From: Sinomicrobium weinanense | GTDB lineage: Bacteria > Bacteroidota > Bacteroidia > Flavobacteriales > Flavobacteriaceae | Direction: 5' to 3' | DNA: 64,000 nt | Assembly: GCF_018863395.1 (NCBI RefSeq) | Contig: NZ_JAHKRR010000009.1 | Location: forward strand, 99,809-163,808 | In this document: positions 34,215 through 42,161 of the stretch, in pieces | How positions within the stretch are numbered: the stretch's first letter is position 1 | Layout of the letters: every line of letters starts with the position of its first letter | Notes under the pieces: generated by a model | What the model was told of the DNA's origin: nothing | Database searches by the model: none | The model's input: only the letters and a program-made list of their open reading frames with translations | Position numbers and translations under genes: made by a program

Positions 34215-35810
34215 TTATTGAGGTGCCCCGTTAAGGATCTCTTCGTTGGCAGAGGCTTCATACCTGGAAAAGTTCTTTTTGAATGCCTCTGAGAGCACTG
34301 CAGCCTGTTTGTCATAGGCCTGTGTGTCTGCCCAGGTGTTACGGGGATTCAGTACTTCCGAAGGTACGCCGGGGCAGCTTTGTGGTACTGCCAGGCCGAA
34401 TACCGGGTGTTTTTCAAAAGTAACACCATCCAGTTCTTCCTTTAGTGCGGCAGAGATCATGGCCCTGGTATATTTGAGTTTCATACGTGATCCTGTACCG
34501 TAAGGGCCTCCGGTCCATCCCGTGTTGACCAGCCAGACATTGACATTGGCCTCCTTCATTTTGGCGCTTAACATCTCCGCGTATTTCGTAGGGTGTAATG
34601 GCATAAAGGGTGCGCCGAAACAGGCCGAAAACGAAGGCAAGGGCTCATCGATCCCCGCTTCCGTACCGGCCACCTTGGCCGTATAGCCCGAAATAAAATG
34701 ATAGGCAGCCTGTCCGGGGGTAAGCCTGGAAATGGGAGGTAATACTCCGAAAGCATCCGCAGTGAGGAAAAATATGTTTTTGGGCTGGTAACCTATGGAA
34801 GGTTCCTGAATGTTATTAATGTGATAAATGGGATAACTTACCCGTGTGTTTGGTGTGATGCTGATGTCGTCAAAATCCACTTCTCCCTTGTCGTTGAGAA
34901 TAACGTTTTCCAGTAGGGCGCCCTTTTTGATGGCCCCGTAAATGTCTGGTTCGTTTTCTTCGGAGAGATTAATGACCTTGGCGTAACACCCGCCTTCGAA
35001 ATTGAATACGGAATTTTCGGCTGTCCAGCCGTGTTCGTCATCACCGATGAGCCTGCGTTCCGGGTCGGCAGACAAAGTGGTTTTGCCGGTTCCGGAAAGG
35101 CCGAAAAAGATAGCGGTGCAGTCGTCTTTGCCAACATTGGCACTGCAGTGCATGGGGAGGGTGTTCTTAAATACGGGCAGTTCAAAGTTAAGGGCGGAGA
35201 AAATGCCCTTTTTGATCTCTCCCGTATAACCCGTGCCACCGATCAATGCAATTTTTTTGGAAAAGTTCAGAATAGCAAAATTGTGCTGCCTGGTACCGTC
35301 TTCTTCCGGATCGGCATAAAAGTCCGGTGCGTTGATCACCGTCCATTCTGTTTCGAAGGTTTCCAGTTCGTCCAATGAGGGCCGCAGGAACATGTTGTAG
35401 GCAAAAAGGTTGCTCCACGGGCATTCGGTGATCACCCGGATGCTGGTACGGTAATCGGCATCGGCGCAGGCATAGCAATCCCTGACAAAGATCTCCTTTC
35501 CGGACAGGTGTTTCACTACTTTTTGGTAGAGCTTATCAAACTTGTCCGCATCGAACGGAATGTTGATGTCTCCCCACCATACCTTGTCGCGGGTAATATC
35601 GTCCTTAACGATAAAACGGTCTTTGGGTGATCGCCCGGTGAACTCCCCGGTGTTTATCGCAAGGGCCCCGGAAGAGGCTGTTTTGCCCTGCCCTTTTTTA
35701 ATGGTGATCTCATGCAGCTTTTCCGGAGAAAGCTGGTAATAAACCCTGGCTTTTTCGATTCCGTAGGTCTCTATCGAAATCGTTTTCGTGTTGAGTGTGT
35801 TGTTAATCAT
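34215..35810 (-). CDS. pckA: Phosphoenolpyruvate carboxykinase (ATP)
   Basis: Gluconeogenic enzyme converting oxaloacetate and ATP to PEP. 531 residues, complete. Landmarks: TGRSPKDRFIVKD near the N-terminus, MHCSANVG, the kinase P-loop GLSGTGKTTLSAD at about residues 237-250, the GDDEHGW metal site, and RVSYPIYHINNI. A -7 box TACTTTTG on the minus strand at 35842-35849 lies about 31 bp before the ATG. Confidence 0.97.
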   Translation of the reverse strand: MINNTLNTKTISIETYGIEKARVYYQLSPEKLHEITIKKGQGKTASSGALAINTGEFTGRSPKDRFIVKDDITRDKVWWGDINIPFDADKFDKLYQKVVKHLSGKEIFVRDCYACADADYRTSIRVITECPWSNLFAYNMFLRPSLDELETFETEWTVINAPDFYADPEEDGTRQHNFAILNFSKKIALIGGTGYTGEIKKGIFSALNFELPVFKNTLPMHCSANVGKDDCTAIFFGLSGTGKTTLSADPERRLIGDDEHGWTAENSVFNFEGGCYAKVINLSEENEPDIYGAIKKGALLENVILNDKGEVDFDDISITPNTRVSYPIYHINNIQEPSIGYQPKNIFFLTADAFGVLPPISRLTPGQAAYHFISGYTAKVAGTEAGIDEPLPSFSACFGAPFMPLHPTKYAEMLSAKMKEANVNVWLVNTGWTGGPYGTGSRMKLKYTRAMISAALKEELDGVTFEKHPVFGLAVPQSCPGVPSEVLNPRNTWADTQAYDKQAAVLSEAFKKNFSRYEASANEEILNGAPQ

Positions 35811-35841
35811 TACGAAATAGTTAGTGTGTGTTTTTACAGTA

Positions 35842-35849
35842 CAAAAGTA
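35842..35849 (-). promoter_or_regulatory. Candidate -7 promoter box of pckA
   Basis: TACTTTTG on the minus strand matches TAnnTTTG; a GTTAGG hexamer lies about 9-14 bp upstream, as also seen before ferritin, but no TTG at the usual -33 spacing. Confidence 0.5.
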
Positions 35850-35885
35850 AAAATTAATCCTAACGAAATCGTTTTAGTGTTATAT

Positions 35886-36275
35886 TTATTTGGTTTTGAC
35901 CCTCAAAAAGTTATAAAACAATACAGCCCAGGCAACGATAAGAAGTGTTCCGCCAATGGGGGTAACGATGCCTATGGTTCTGAAATCAAAAGAAGAAAGG
36001 TTGTTGGTAGCCAGGGCATAAATGGATCCCGAAAAAAGGATGATCCCTACGCTTATCAGCCAGAAGAGTATTTTTTTAGATTTTTCCGGCAGTACGGCCA
36101 GGTTTCCGATAAAGAGCAGGAGCAGGGCGTGGTACATCTGGTATTTTACGCCGGTTTCAAAGGTGCCGATAGCTTCTTTGCCTATGGCCTCCTTTAGCGC
36201 GTGGGCACCGAAAGCCCCCAGGACGACGGCCAGAAATCCGAAAAGTGCAGCAGTACAAAAGATGGTTTTTTTCAT
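35886..36275 (-). CDS. DUF423 membrane protein
   Basis: 129 residues with four membrane helices. Family hallmarks: AALFGFLAVVLGAFGAHALK at the N-terminus, FETGVKYQMYHALLLLFIG, and LFSGSIYALATN. Function unknown; common across bacteria (YwdK-like). Divergent from the saccharopine dehydrogenase gene across 313 bp. That gap contains a GGATGG/CCATCC hairpin near 36330 and a candidate TACATTCG -7 box near 36523, but no gene. Confidence 0.92.
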   Translation of the reverse strand: MKKTIFCTAALFGFLAVVLGAFGAHALKEAIGKEAIGTFETGVKYQMYHALLLLFIGNLAVLPEKSKKILFWLISVGIILFSGSIYALATNNLSSFDFRTIGIVTPIGGTLLIVAWAVLFYNFLRVKTK

Positions 36276-36588
36276 GTTTTTTTTATTGTTTTTTCAACGG
36301 TTACGACCTGTCCCGAAGCATTGAGGGATGGAACCTCCATCCAACTGTTGGGAAGATTCGACGATTAAAACAATTATGCGTGTTTGTGCTTTAAAGATTA
36401 TTTTAATCATGTTGGTTTCATAGTATTGGTTTATGACAGGAAAAGCGGCCTGCCTTGTGCAAATATCAAAAAATGGGAGAACTTACCCGGGTATAATTTT
36501 TTATAAATATAACATTTTACTACATTCGTGTTATAAAAATACAATAACTGAAGTCTTAACCAATACAAAAGTACATTAGAAAAGTGTT

Positions 36589-37959
36589 ATGAAAAACATC
36601 TTGATCATCGGAGTGGGAAAATCTACTTCTTACCTTACTCAATATTTATCGGAAAAAGCAGCATCCAAAGATATACAGATCACCGTTGGGGACATCAATG
36701 AAAGTAGTATTAGTGAACTGGAACGGACGTATGATAATATAAAAGGGATCCGCCTGGATATTTTTGACCGCGGACAACGGGAAGCTGCCGTTCAGAATGC
36801 GGACCTGGTCATCTCCATGCTCCCGGCAAGGATGCATGTGGAAGTGGCGAAGGATTGCCTTGCTTACGGAAAACACATGGTAACGGCCTCCTATGTAAGT
36901 GCGGAAATGCAGGCACTGGACGAGGAGGTGAAGAAAAAAGGCCTGGTGTTTATGAACGAAATAGGCCTGGACCCCGGGATAGACCATATGAGCGCCATGC
37001 AGGTCATTGACCGTATACGGGATAAAGGAGGGAAAATGCTGCTCTTCGAATCGTTTTGCGGTGGTTTGGTGGCCCCGGAGAGCGATGATAACCTGTGGAA
37101 CTATAAATTTACCTGGAACCCGAGGAATGTGGTCGTAGCCGGACAGGGGGGCGCTGCAAAATTCGTCCAGGAAGGAACGTATAAATACATTCCCTATAAC
37201 AAATTATTTCGCCGTACTGAATTCCTCAACATAGAAGATTACGGCAAATTCGAGGCTTATGCCAACCGGGATTCGCTGAAATACAGGGAAGCCTACGGAC
37301 TTGAGGATGCCTTGACCCTATACAGGGGTACGATGCGGAGAGTGGGATTTTCAAGGGCGTGGAACATGTTTGTTCAGCTCGGTTTGACAGATGACAGCTA
37401 TGTCATGGAAAATTCCGAGAACATGAGTTATCGCGATTACGTAAATGCGTTTTTACCGTATTCGCCGACCGATTCGGTAGAACTGAAGATGCGGCACAAC
37501 CTGAAGATCGACCAGGACGATATTATGTGGAACAAACTCGAAGAACTGGAGCTGTTCAGCCGGGAAAAGAAAGTCGGGCTGAAGAACGCTACCCCGGCAC
37601 AGGTACTTCAGAAGATCCTGGAAGAAAGCTGGAGCCTGAAAGAAGATGACAAAGACATGATAGTGATGTATCACAAGTTCGGTTATGAAATTGACGGGAA
37701 AAAGTCACAGATCGATGCCAGTATGGTGGTCATAGGCGAAGACCGTAAACTTACCGCAATGGCTAAAACCGTGGGGCTTCCGGTGGCTATGGCGGCACTT
37801 CAGATCCTGGACGGAAAGATCAATACACCTGGTGTGCAGATACCGATACGCCGGGAAGTCTATACTCCCATACTCAAAGAACTGGAAGAACAAGGCGTGA
37901 TCTTCCGGGAAAAAGAAGGGCCTTATTTGGGTTATAACCCTCATAATGTTGCGGGGTGA
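36589..37959 (+). CDS. Saccharopine dehydrogenase family protein
   Basis: 456-residue NAD(P)-dependent enzyme of the Lys9/saccharopine-reductase type. N-terminal Rossmann motif IIGVGKSTSYLTQYL; ISMLPARMHVEVAKDCLAYGKHMVTASYVS and GLDPGIDHMSAMQVIDRI are core signatures; the C-terminal part holds the substrate domain. In lysine catabolism it releases aminoadipate semialdehyde and glutamate from saccharopine. A lysine-ketoglutarate reductase partner is not in the window, but an ALDH7-type enzyme for the next step is at 25.6 kb. An Lrp regulator gene follows. Confidence 0.92.
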   Translation: MKNILIIGVGKSTSYLTQYLSEKAASKDIQITVGDINESSISELERTYDNIKGIRLDIFDRGQREAAVQNADLVISMLPARMHVEVAKDCLAYGKHMVTASYVSAEMQALDEEVKKKGLVFMNEIGLDPGIDHMSAMQVIDRIRDKGGKMLLFESFCGGLVAPESDDNLWNYKFTWNPRNVVVAGQGGAAKFVQEGTYKYIPYNKLFRRTEFLNIEDYGKFEAYANRDSLKYREAYGLEDALTLYRGTMRRVGFSRAWNMFVQLGLTDDSYVMENSENMSYRDYVNAFLPYSPTDSVELKMRHNLKIDQDDIMWNKLEELELFSREKKVGLKNATPAQVLQKILEESWSLKEDDKDMIVMYHKFGYEIDGKKSQIDASMVVIGEDRKLTAMAKTVGLPVAMAALQILDGKINTPGVQIPIRREVYTPILKELEEQGVIFREKEGPYLGYNPHNVAG

Positions 37960-38000
37960 TAGGGTAGTGCCGATGATTTTTGGGTACTTCGTTACGTTCT

Positions 38001-38092
38001 ACACCCCCCTGTTTTCCCCCTCAAGAGGGGAGCCTTATTGCTTTTTAAGGAGACTTTCAGTTCCCCCTTGAGGGGGGAAACAGGGGGGTGTT
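38001..38092. repeat. Near-perfect inverted repeat of the CCCCCTCAAGGGGG family
   Basis: Left arm 38001-38031 (ACACCCCCCTGTTTTCCCCC, then TCAAGAGGGGAG) and right arm 38063-38092 are complementary with a few mismatches. Located between the saccharopine dehydrogenase and lrp genes. Confidence 0.8.
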
Positions 38093-38224
38093 CAGACTTA
38101 TTCATAACCTTTGCAGAATAAAACGAAAACCGTTGTTTATTTATAAATTGTTAATTTAATGTCCGTATAATGCACAAATATGTTGCAAATGTTGTATATT
38201 TAATTGCAATTTAATATCAGTGCT

Positions 38225-38695
38225 ATGAAGATAATCAACGAAGTGGTAGAGATTGACGGGATAGACAAGGAAATTCTGCGATCCCTGATGAGTGATGCGC
38301 GCAAACCGATACTGGAGATCGCACGTAAGGTCGGGATCTCGGGAGCGGCAATCCACCAACGGCTGCGAAAACTGGAGGAATCCGGGCTTATAGCGGGCTC
38401 AAAATTTATGTTAAACCCCAAAGTACTGGGCTATTCTACCATGGCCTTTATAGGCATCTACCTGGACAAGGCCATGCGGAACCCGGAGGCGGTAAATCAG
38501 CTCAAAGAAATACCGGAAGTCCTGGAATGTCACTATACCACCGGAAACTGGAGTATACTCATTAAGATGCTCTGCAAGGACAATGAGCACCTCATGTACC
38601 TGCTCAACCAGAAAGTACAGACCATAGAAGGAGTTTCGCGAACAGAAACTTTTATCTCCTTGAACCAGCAAATAGACAGGCAGATACAGTTGTAG
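38225..38695 (+). CDS. Lrp/AsnC-family transcriptional regulator
   Basis: 156 residues from ATG 38225 (MKIINEVVEIDGIDKEIL); the upstream TTG is rejected because the family start aligns here. N-terminal winged helix-turn-helix: DGIDKEILRSLMSDARKPILEIARKVGISGAAIHQRLRKLEESGLI. C-terminal ligand-binding RAM domain: FIGIYLDKAMRNPEAV, CHYTTGNWSILIKMLCKDNEHLMYLL. Lrp-type regulators often bind an amino acid and control adjacent catabolic genes; saccharopine dehydrogenase upstream is a plausible target. AATTGCAATT lies at about 38201-38210, a possible self-binding site. Confidence 0.93.
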   Translation: MKIINEVVEIDGIDKEILRSLMSDARKPILEIARKVGISGAAIHQRLRKLEESGLIAGSKFMLNPKVLGYSTMAFIGIYLDKAMRNPEAVNQLKEIPEVLECHYTTGNWSILIKMLCKDNEHLMYLLNQKVQTIEGVSRTETFISLNQQIDRQIQL

Positions 38696-38721
38696 TAGAG
38701 GTATATGGGGTGGAAGTTATA

Positions 38722-38781
38722 GGTTACAAGTTGCAGGTTTATATGTTTTACAACCCGGAACTTGTAACCTGCGACTTGTAA
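38722..38781. repeat. GGTTACAAGTTGCAGG-type palindromic repeat
   Basis: GGTTACAAGTTGCAGGTT (38722-38739) with its imperfect complement ACTTGTAACCTGCGACTTGTAA (38760-38781). Same family as 27219-27273. Lies downstream of lrp. Confidence 0.65.
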
Positions 38782-38829
38782 TTTTTTAATAACTTCATTT
38801 CCTCCTTATGTTAAAAACTGTCAATCTCT

Positions 38830-38860
38830 TTGTATTTATTCTAAATAATAATTATTTTCG
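38830..38860 (+). promoter_or_regulatory. Candidate promoter of the 104-residue gene, with a Fur-like half-site
   Basis: TTG at 38830-38832, 20-bp spacer, then TATTTTCG (38853-38860), a variant of TAnnTTTG. The ATG follows only 8 bp later. The spacer contains TTATTCTAAATAATAA, resembling half of a Bacteroidota Fur box (weak). Confidence 0.45.
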
Positions 38861-38868
38861 CCTCCGAA

Positions 38869-39183
38869 ATGGAGACAGTATTATTTAAATCCAGGTATTA
38901 CGCAGCGTATCAGTCGAAGAAGGGGCGTTGTTTTTTTGTGGATATCCAGGACAGGAGGATAAAGATGTCCTTTTGCCAGTTACTGGCTTTCCGGCAAAAG
39001 ATACTCGCCATTGATCTGGACGCGCATTTCGATGCGGAACTGAACCGCCACGGAATAGAGATACTTACACTTTGTAACAGGGAACATCTCTTTGTCCTTG
39101 ATACCCTGGAAGTCGTTGACCTTAAAATGTTTATACAGGGCATATTTACTATGTCGGAACTTCATACTCTGGTTACGGTTTAA
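38869..39183 (+). CDS. Conserved-looking small protein of unknown function
   Basis: 104 residues, no signal peptide or membrane helix. It has three cysteines, a basic N-terminus (FKSRYYAAYQSKKGRCFFVDIQ) and a hydrophobic middle (FCQLLAFRQKILAIDLDAHF), ending VDLKMFIQGIFTMSELHTLV. I do not recognise a family. A promoter fits directly upstream and the next gene is ferritin, so an iron-linked role is conceivable but only by position. Confidence 0.65.
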   Translation: METVLFKSRYYAAYQSKKGRCFFVDIQDRRIKMSFCQLLAFRQKILAIDLDAHFDAELNRHGIEILTLCNREHLFVLDTLEVVDLKMFIQGIFTMSELHTLVTV

Positions 39184-39228
39184 TGCCCCGTTCTTCAAAT
39201 TCCTGACGTATTTATTTTTCTTATTTAT

Positions 39229-39253
39229 ATTTAGTCTTAGACCGGTTCTAAAT
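39229..39253. promoter_or_regulatory. Candidate metalloregulator site before ferritin
   Basis: ATTTAG (39229-39234) and CTAAAT (39248-39253) form an inverted repeat with a 13-nt spacer. Fur-type boxes in Bacteroidota have ATTTAGA...TCTAAAT halves, but the spacer here is longer than usual. It lies just upstream of the -33 region of the ferritin promoter. Confidence 0.3.
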
Positions 39254-39288
39254 TCCCTGTGTATTAAGAAGTTAGGTTTTATTTTTCG

Positions 39289-39296
39289 TAACTTTG
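39289..39296 (+). promoter_or_regulatory. Candidate -7 promoter box of ferritin
   Basis: TAACTTTG matches TAnnTTTG; start predicted near 39303, giving a ~63-nt leader. Confidence 0.55.
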
Positions 39297-39365
39297 ATCA
39301 AAGAGATCAGCGATTTAGAAACTGTTTAAGTTTCTTAAAGACAGCGAAAATAAAAAATCAGAGCG

Positions 39366-39884
39366 ATGAAAGATTTAGTAAGACAAAAATTAAGTATAAA
39401 CGTAGATGTAATGGACATGCTCAACGAGCAGATCGCCAAGGAGGCGCATTCATCTTCCATATACCTGGCCATGGCCTCGTGGTGCGACCACAATGCGCTG
39501 AACAACAGTGCCAAATTTTTCTACGACCAGGCCGAAGAAGAACGGGAACACATGATGAAGATCTTCAGGTTTATCAATGACAACGGCGGAACTTCCTATT
39601 CTCCGGAAGTGAGTAACATTCCACATGATTACAATTCGCTGGAAGAGATCTTCGAATCTGCCCTTGGGCAGGAGATCAACATTACCAAGTCCATTCACAA
39701 TATTGTGTTGAAATGTAGAAAGGTAAATGACCTGGCTACGGAAAATTTCCTGCAATGGTTCGTTAAGGAACAAATGGAAGAAGAACAGACCATGAGAAAA
39801 GCCCTCGACCTTTTTGAACTGATGGGCACCGATGGTATTGCGCTGAAACTCATAGACGAGCGTATACCGACTATTAAGGGATAA
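39366..39884 (+). CDS. Non-heme ferritin
   Basis: 172-residue iron-storage protein that oxidises Fe(II) and stores it in a 24-subunit shell. Ferroxidase ligands match E. coli FtnA by position: E26 (QIAKEAHSS), E59 and H62 (AEEEREHM), E103 (GQEINITKS) and Q136 (VKEQMEEE). Full length. Preceded by a good -7 box and a possible metalloregulator site, followed by a terminator shared with the convergent peptidase gene. Confidence 0.96.
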   Translation: MKDLVRQKLSINVDVMDMLNEQIAKEAHSSSIYLAMASWCDHNALNNSAKFFYDQAEEEREHMMKIFRFINDNGGTSYSPEVSNIPHDYNSLEEIFESALGQEINITKSIHNIVLKCRKVNDLATENFLQWFVKEQMEEEQTMRKALDLFELMGTDGIALKLIDERIPTIKG

Positions 39885-39910
39885 TCGGGGAATAAGATCA
39901 AAAAAAGTAA

Positions 39911-39937
39911 AAGGCGGTTTAAACACCGCCTTTTTTC
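39911..39937. terminator. Bidirectional terminator after ferritin
   Basis: AAGGCGGT (39911-39918) pairs with ACCGCCTT (39925-39932), loop TTAAAC, T-run after and A-run before. It separates the convergent ferritin and zinc peptidase genes. Confidence 0.9.
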
Positions 39938-39958
39938 GTTTATATATTGATATATCGT

Positions 39959-40663
39959 TTAATTTCTCGACCCGAGTACACGCAGTGCCCAATACAGCAA
40001 CATGGCCAGTGAACCGATAGCAGCTACGAGATAAGTTCTTGCAGCCCATTTCAGGGAATCTTCGGCCCCTTTGTATTCCTGGGGGCTGAGCATATTCTTG
40101 TTCTTCAGCCAGGCGAGTGCCCTGTTACTGGCGTCGTATTCGACCGGAAGGGTTATAAAGCTGAATAATGTAGCCAGGGCCATAAGTACAAGTCCTACGA
40201 TCGCAACGGTAAAACCTATCATGGAACCTGAAGCCGCGCCCAGAATAAGCCCACCGATAATAAGCCATTGCGACATTCCTGAAGAAACACTTACCACTGG
40301 TACCAGCTTGGAACGCAATTGCAACCATTGATAGGCCTTGGCGTGCTGAACAGCATGCCCGCATTCGTGAGCGGCAACTGCCGCCGCCGCTGCATTGCGT
40401 TGGCTGTATACAGCTTCACTGAGGTTCACAGTCTTTTTTACCGGGTGGTAATGGTCGGTAAGCCTACCGGGAGTGGATATGACCTTTACATCGTATATCC
40501 CGTGGTCGGACAGCATTTTTTCAGCGATCTCGGCCCCGCTCATTCCATTGCGCAAGTGTACTTTTGAGTAATATTTGAACTTGCTCTTCAACTTATTGCT
40601 CACCAGCCAGCTTATCAGCGCTATACCTCCGATAATTACATAATATCCTAAATAGCCTCCCAT
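39959..40663 (-). CDS. Zinc metallopeptidase, YugP-like
   Basis: 234-residue membrane protein of the neutral zinc metallopeptidase family (YugP type). The HExxH motif is H99-E-C-G-H103 in AAHECGHAVQHAKAYQWL. Helices: one at the N-terminus (YYVIIGGIALISWLV), a central pair (WLIIGGLILGAASGSMIGFTVAIVGLVLMALATLFSF) and one near the C-terminus (YLVAAIGSLAMLLYWAL). The block TPGRLTDHYHPVKKTVNLSE is family specific. Substrate unknown. Confidence 0.93.
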   Translation of the reverse strand: MGGYLGYYVIIGGIALISWLVSNKLKSKFKYYSKVHLRNGMSGAEIAEKMLSDHGIYDVKVISTPGRLTDHYHPVKKTVNLSEAVYSQRNAAAAAVAAHECGHAVQHAKAYQWLQLRSKLVPVVSVSSGMSQWLIIGGLILGAASGSMIGFTVAIVGLVLMALATLFSFITLPVEYDASNRALAWLKNKNMLSPQEYKGAEDSLKWAARTYLVAAIGSLAMLLYWALRVLGSRN

Positions 40664-40831
40664 ATTCCAGAGTTTTTGTTTTTATAAAATTACGAAATTT
40701 TCTGTTTCCATACTTGCCGGAAACACTTTCGGAAAGAAAAACAAAAACCCGGCCAAATGAAAATGACCGGGTAGAGAATTAAGAATATTTTAGTATTTCA
40801 TGCCTGCGGAATGAACTTTTGTCAGTTCCGG

Positions 40832-41929
40832 TCATACCGCAGTTTCCCAGCCAAAGGCTTCTGCAATGCCATCATAGGTGAGCTCGCCGTTGACGATGTT
40901 TACCCCTTTTGCAAGCGCCGGATTGTTTCTGCAGGCCTTTTCCCAGCCATTATTGGCCAGTGCCAGTACATAGGACAGGGTAACGTTGGTAAGGGCAACG
41001 GTGGAAGTATAAGGTACAGCACCGGGCATATTGGCCACACAATAATGCACCACATCGTCAATGATATAGGTGGGATCTTCGTGAGTGGTGGGTCTGGTGG
41101 TTTCGATACATCCGCCCTGATCAACCGCAACATCCACGATCACGGTTCCGGGGCGCATTTCCGTAAGCATATCACGTGTAATGAGGCTTGGGGCCTTGGC
41201 CCCGGGGATGAGGACACCCCCTATGATGAGGTCGTGGGTCCTTATGTGTTTTCTTATATTGTATTCGCTGGAGAATTCGGTAACCACATGGCTGGGCATA
41301 ATGTCGTTGACATACCGCAAACGTTTCATATTGATATCCAGGATAGTCACATGTGCCCCGAGTCCTGCCGCCATTTTAGCGGCCTGCATGCCTACAGTTC
41401 CGGCTCCGAGTACAAGGACCTTTCCGGGAGGTACCCCGGGAACGCCTCCCAGGAGCACACCTCTTCCCTTGATGGGTTTTTCCAGGTATTTGGCGCCCTG
41501 CTGTATGGCCATTCGCCCTGCAACTTCCGACATGGGAGTAAGTAGCGGCAGACTCCCGTCAGTGTCTTCCACGGTCTCGTAAGCAATGCAGGTGGCCCCG
41601 CTCTTGAGCATGGCCCTTGTCAGGGCCTCACTCGATGCAAAGTGGAAGTAGGTGAAAACTACCTGCTCTTCCCTTATTAACGGATATTCCTCTTCAATAG
41701 GCTCTTTGACTTTGACGATCATTTCGCTTTGGGCATATACTTCCTCGATAGTAGGAAGAATAACAGCTCCGACGGCTTCGTAATCCGCATCAAAAAAGCC
41801 ACTTCCCTCTCCGGCAGTGGCTTGAATGTAAACGGTGTGGCGGTTCTTTACCAGTTCGAAAACCCCGGCAGGCGTAATTCCCACCCTGTTTTCATTGTTC
41901 TTGATCTCTTTGGGTACCCCTATGTTCAT
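40832..41929 (-). CDS. ald: Alanine dehydrogenase
   Basis: NAD-dependent enzyme interconverting alanine and pyruvate plus ammonia. 365 residues from ATG 41929 (MNIGVPKEIKNNENRVGITPAGV), the conserved family start; an extra six residues upstream are possible. NAD-binding GAGTVGMQAAKMAAGLGAHVTILD is intact, preceded by RGVLLGGVPGVPPGKVLVLG and followed by DVAVDQGGC, the catalytic/NAD loop, and HYCVANMPGAVP. Separate from leuS upstream by a terminator. Confidence 0.96.
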   Translation of the reverse strand: MNIGVPKEIKNNENRVGITPAGVFELVKNRHTVYIQATAGEGSGFFDADYEAVGAVILPTIEEVYAQSEMIVKVKEPIEEEYPLIREEQVVFTYFHFASSEALTRAMLKSGATCIAYETVEDTDGSLPLLTPMSEVAGRMAIQQGAKYLEKPIKGRGVLLGGVPGVPPGKVLVLGAGTVGMQAAKMAAGLGAHVTILDINMKRLRYVNDIMPSHVVTEFSSEYNIRKHIRTHDLIIGGVLIPGAKAPSLITRDMLTEMRPGTVIVDVAVDQGGCIETTRPTTHEDPTYIIDDVVHYCVANMPGAVPYTSTVALTNVTLSYVLALANNGWEKACRNNPALAKGVNIVNGELTYDGIAEAFGWETAV

Positions 41930-41997
41930 AATGTGCGTGTTTTGCACTTTAAATTAGGAGTTTGACGTAAGAAAAGTGTAAAATTATACGCAAAAAG

Positions 41998-42037
41998 AAA
42001 GGGAGCTATTTCGCTATTACGAAAAAATACTCCCTTT
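41998..42037 (-). terminator. Terminator downstream of leuS
   Basis: AAAGGGAG at 41998-42005 pairs with CTCCCTTT at 42030-42037; inner ATTTCG/CGAAA segments extend the stem. On the minus strand the stem is followed by CTTTTTG, between the leuS stop and the ald start. Confidence 0.65.
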
Positions 42038-42161
42038 GTATTGAAAAATTTTGATTGCGGATATCTCTGGAGAAACTTAACAGCCAGCGACATTGAGGCC
42101 GAGAAGTTTATCTTGTTAAGAGATCTCGATGGCACTCCTGATAGTGAGAATAGAATTTCCT

